From Bacillota bacterium (GTDB lineage Bacteria > Bacillota > DTU030): 16,707 nt of DNA. A program made the translations under genes and the position numbers. Numbering within the stretch: the stretch's first letter is position 1; each line of letters begins with the position of its first letter. The notes below the pieces were generated by a model, which was not told where the DNA came from, searched no databases, and worked only from the letters and a program-made list of their open reading frames with translations. This document shows, piece after piece, positions 15,044 through 16,707 of the stretch. The DNA lies in NCBI GenBank assembly GCA_012841005.1, contig DUVO01000103.1, positions 1 to 16,707 of the forward strand, given 5' to 3'.

Positions 15044-15073
15044 AAAATGACAATCTGCTAATTTTGCATATGT

Positions 15074-16156
15074 ATGGAGGTGCTTGTCCTGGAAAAGATC
15101 TTAGTGATTAATACTGGGTCAACTTCAACAAAGCTGGCCTTGTTTTCCGGCAGGGATAGGATCTATGAGGAAACACTACGGCATAATGCTGCTGAACTGG
15201 CAAATTACGAACGAATTATCGACCAGCTGGCTTTTCGGAGTAGGTTAATCGTAGACTGGATGCAGGCCAAAGGAATCAAAATCAAGGACTTGGCAGCAGT
15301 CGCGGCCCGGGGAGGACTGGTCAAACCAATTCCGAGCGGGACTTATAGGGTAAACGAGGCAATGTTGCAGGATCTGGGCTGTTCTACCTTTGGCGAGCAT
15401 GCCTCGAACTTAGGTGCCCTGTTGGCCCACGTTTTAACCCGCGAGACCAATATTCCAGCCTTTGTGGTGGACCCGGTTGTAGTGGATGAGATGCAGGAGG
15501 TAGCCAGATTAACCGGGCATCCAGACCTGGAAAGGCGCAGTATCTTCCATGCCCTCAATCAAAAGGCAGTTGGCCGTAGGGCCGCACGGGATTTGGGAAA
15601 AGCATATGAGGAAGTAAACCTGGTAGTGGCCCACCTGGGTGGGGGAATTTCTGTAGCAGCTCATGAATGTGGTAAGGTAATCGATGTTAATAATGCCTTA
15701 AATGGAGAGGGCCCTTTTACTCCGGAAAGGTCCGGGACACTACCGGCTGGACAGTTGGTAGAACTTTGTTTCAGCGGCAGATATAGTAAAAGAGAGATTA
15801 TGGCCATGCTAAAGGGCAAGGGTGGAGTGATGGCATTCCTGGGGACCAACGACATGCAGGAGGTAGAACGCCGCCTGGAAGCCGGTGATGGAGAGGCAGC
15901 TACTGTCTTTGCTGCTATGGCATATCAGATCAGTAAGGAGATCGGTGCCCAGGTAGCTGTCCTTTGTGGAAAGGTAGATGCCGTGGTAATCACGGGCGGG
16001 ATCGCCCATTCCCAGGCAATGATAACCGCAATTACCAAACGCGTGGAGAGGTTTGGACCGATTTTAGTCTATCCGGGTGAGGATGAAATGCTGGCCTTGG
16101 CAGAAGGGGCAGTCCGGGTTTTAGTGGGGGAGGATAGTGTTCGAGAATATCAATAA
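15074..16156 (+). CDS. buk: Butyrate-kinase-family acyl kinase, probable propionate kinase
   Basis: An acetokinase-superfamily enzyme (360 residues from the ATG) with butyrate kinase features: ILVINTGSTSTKLALF near the N-terminus (phosphate-binding), GGLVKPIPSGTYRVNEAM, the insert EMQEVARLTGHPDLERRSIFHALNQ (shown in part: EMQEVARLTGHPDLERRS), VVAHLGGGISVAAH, and VITGGIAHSQAM near the C-terminus. Beside a pdu operon its likely task is propionyl-phosphate + ADP to propionate + ATP, replacing AckA-type PduW, which is longer (about 400 residues). The coordinates use ATG 15074, but the ribosome site GGAGGTG (15076-15082) lies inside that reading. An in-frame CTG at 15089 stands 6 bases after it and would give the family-like N-terminus MEKILVIN, so I think CTG is the more likely real start. 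Family is secure; preference for propionate is inferred from context. Confidence 0.88.
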   Translation: MEVLVLEKILVINTGSTSTKLALFSGRDRIYEETLRHNAAELANYERIIDQLAFRSRLIVDWMQAKGIKIKDLAAVAARGGLVKPIPSGTYRVNEAMLQDLGCSTFGEHASNLGALLAHVLTRETNIPAFVVDPVVVDEMQEVARLTGHPDLERRSIFHALNQKAVGRRAARDLGKAYEEVNLVVAHLGGGISVAAHECGKVIDVNNALNGEGPFTPERSGTLPAGQLVELCFSGRYSKREIMAMLKGKGGVMAFLGTNDMQEVERRLEAGDGEAATVFAAMAYQISKEIGAQVAVLCGKVDAVVITGGIAHSQAMITAITKRVERFGPILVYPGEDEMLALAEGAVRVLVGEDSVREYQ

Positions 16157-16174
16157 CTGGGAAATTCATGCGAA

Positions 16175-16211
16175 GGAGAGGGTCTGTGGCAGCCCCCTCC
16201 TATTTATTTTG
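16175..16211 (+). terminator. Intrinsic terminator after the kinase gene
   Basis: GGAGAGGG (16175-16182) pairs with CCCCCTCC (16193-16200) with one mismatch; the interior CTG-tgg-CAG can extend the stem. TATTTATTTT follows directly. It lies 18 bases after the stop codon of the kinase. Confidence 0.75.
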
Positions 16212-16251
16212 CAGTGGGTTAAATAGTACTGTGCTGTGCAGGGCAATAAGT

Positions 16252-16413
16252 CTAACCTGTTACCTCTGTCATTTCTCCGCTGTATACCCTTTCCAGGGCG
16301 GTGTCCAGGAGCAGGCTAAACAGATCGGTGTAGGGGATCCCGGCCTGGGAGGCCATATAGGGCAGGGAAGCGCTTTCGGTAAGGGTACCCTTAAGCCAGC
16401 GGTAATAGTCTGC
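16252..16413 (-). pseudogene. Remnant of an unrecognised gene (C-terminal end)
   Basis: On the minus strand a frame runs from just after an in-frame stop (TAA at 16416-16414) to a TAG at 16254-16252, giving 53 residues that begin ADYYRWLKGTLTES and contain MASQAGIPYTDLFSLLL and DTALERVYSGEM. Codon choice and the amphipathic composition look like real protein, but there is no start codon or ribosome site. It may be the decayed or frameshifted C-terminus of a gene that once came from the right. I do not recognise the family, and a chance reading is possible. Confidence 0.3.
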
Positions 16414-16430
16414 TTATTGGCTATGTGTAG

Positions 16431-16707
16431 CCGAAAACAGATTTGCCGGCTCGTCATGTATGCGCTTCCTATGTTCCAGCTTATTGCCATTGGGCAAATG
16501 ATGGCAGACAATCCTATTATGATAAAATTCATCATTGTTGCAAGACAGATTACGCCATTATGGCCCGCTTCGGCGGCAGCGTCAATGACGGTTGCTGGTA
16601 TATGCGGGGCCAGGAACAGTGGCTCATGGATTATGTCTTGAACCAGGATTTTGTGGAGACCATGTTGGATAAAATGCTGGATATAACCATCCGGATCAAT
16701 GAGAACT
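16431..16707 (+). pseudogene. 5'-truncated uroporphyrinogen decarboxylase/MtaA-like fragment, runs off window
   Basis: A plus-strand frame, open from after the TAG at 16428-16430 to the right edge, reads DYAIMARFGGSVNDG, WYMRGQEQWLMDYVL and NQDFVETMLDKMLDITI from 16548 on. This matches the middle of URO-D-type proteins (uroporphyrinogen decarboxylase or MtaA/CmuA-like corrinoid methyltransferases), in which a conserved R-G-x-E/Q-x-W-L-x-D helix follows a DYA-hydrophobic strand. About 100 or more N-terminal residues expected of the family are missing, and there is no good start upstream. So it is either a truncated pseudogene or a gene with a frameshift near 16430. A link to corrinoid metabolism would fit the B12 theme but is not shown. 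Confidence 0.5.

Noticed and set aside
16168..16641. 157-residue plus-strand open frame
   Set aside because: It starts in the kinase terminator, has no ribosome site, and its sequence is unlike any protein; the real coding signal from 16548 on is in another frame.
1..16707. CRISPR arrays, tRNA or rRNA genes, intact insertion sequences
   Set aside because: I saw no regularly spaced repeats, no RNA gene signatures and no transposase frame; only the decayed right border hints at past rearrangement.

Overview
The window holds an almost complete B12-dependent 1,2-propanediol utilization (pdu) bacterial microcompartment operon, with its divergent sensor gene on one side and a short-chain acyl kinase gene on the other. 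Strong Shine-Dalgarno sequences, frequent TTG and GTG starts, a LytS-type kinase with a PocR sensor domain, and a butyrate-kinase-family enzyme all suggest an anaerobic Firmicute of the class Clostridia (a Desulfotomaculum/Pelotomaculum/Moorella-like lineage is a guess). I cannot assign a genus from sequence alone.

Layout. Positions 1-743 (minus strand) carry the N-terminal 247 residues of a PocR-domain histidine kinase that runs off the left edge. Positions 744-1242 are a roughly 500-base divergent control region with a palindrome at the probable kinase promoter and a strong terminator-like hairpin plus T-tract inside the pdu leader. Positions 1243-14842 (plus strand) form one tight operon: pduA-like, pduB, pduC, pduD, pduE, pduG, pduH, pduK-like, pduJ-like, pduL, a pduM-like flavoprotein-domain gene, pduN, pduO, pduP, pduS, pduT. 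A probable terminator follows. Positions 15074-16156 encode a butyrate-kinase-family enzyme, probably the propionate kinase of the pathway, with its own terminator. Positions about 16207-16707 look decayed: a minus-strand remnant of an unrecognised gene and a 5'-truncated uroporphyrinogen-decarboxylase/MtaA-like reading frame running off the right edge.

How it works together. PduCDE turns 1,2-propanediol (or glycerol) into an aldehyde inside a shell made of PduA/J/K hexamers, PduB and PduT trimers and PduN pentamers. PduGH replaces damaged cobalamin in the dehydratase. PduS reduces cobalamin and PduO adenosylates it. PduP oxidises propionaldehyde to propionyl-CoA, PduL makes propionyl-phosphate, and the kinase recovers ATP as propionate leaves. 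No pduQ (alcohol dehydrogenase), pduU, pduV, pduX or pduF is present, so NADH from PduP must be reoxidised by an enzyme encoded elsewhere or through PduS/PduT.

The most interesting points are: a PduA-like shell protein with histidine at the central pore position; a PduM-slot protein whose C-terminus matches PduM but which also carries a flavoprotein-like domain; a possible C-terminal encapsulation helix on the reactivase small subunit; similar N-terminal targeting helices on six other proteins; a butyrate-type kinase in place of AckA-type PduW; and a probable attenuator upstream of pduA.
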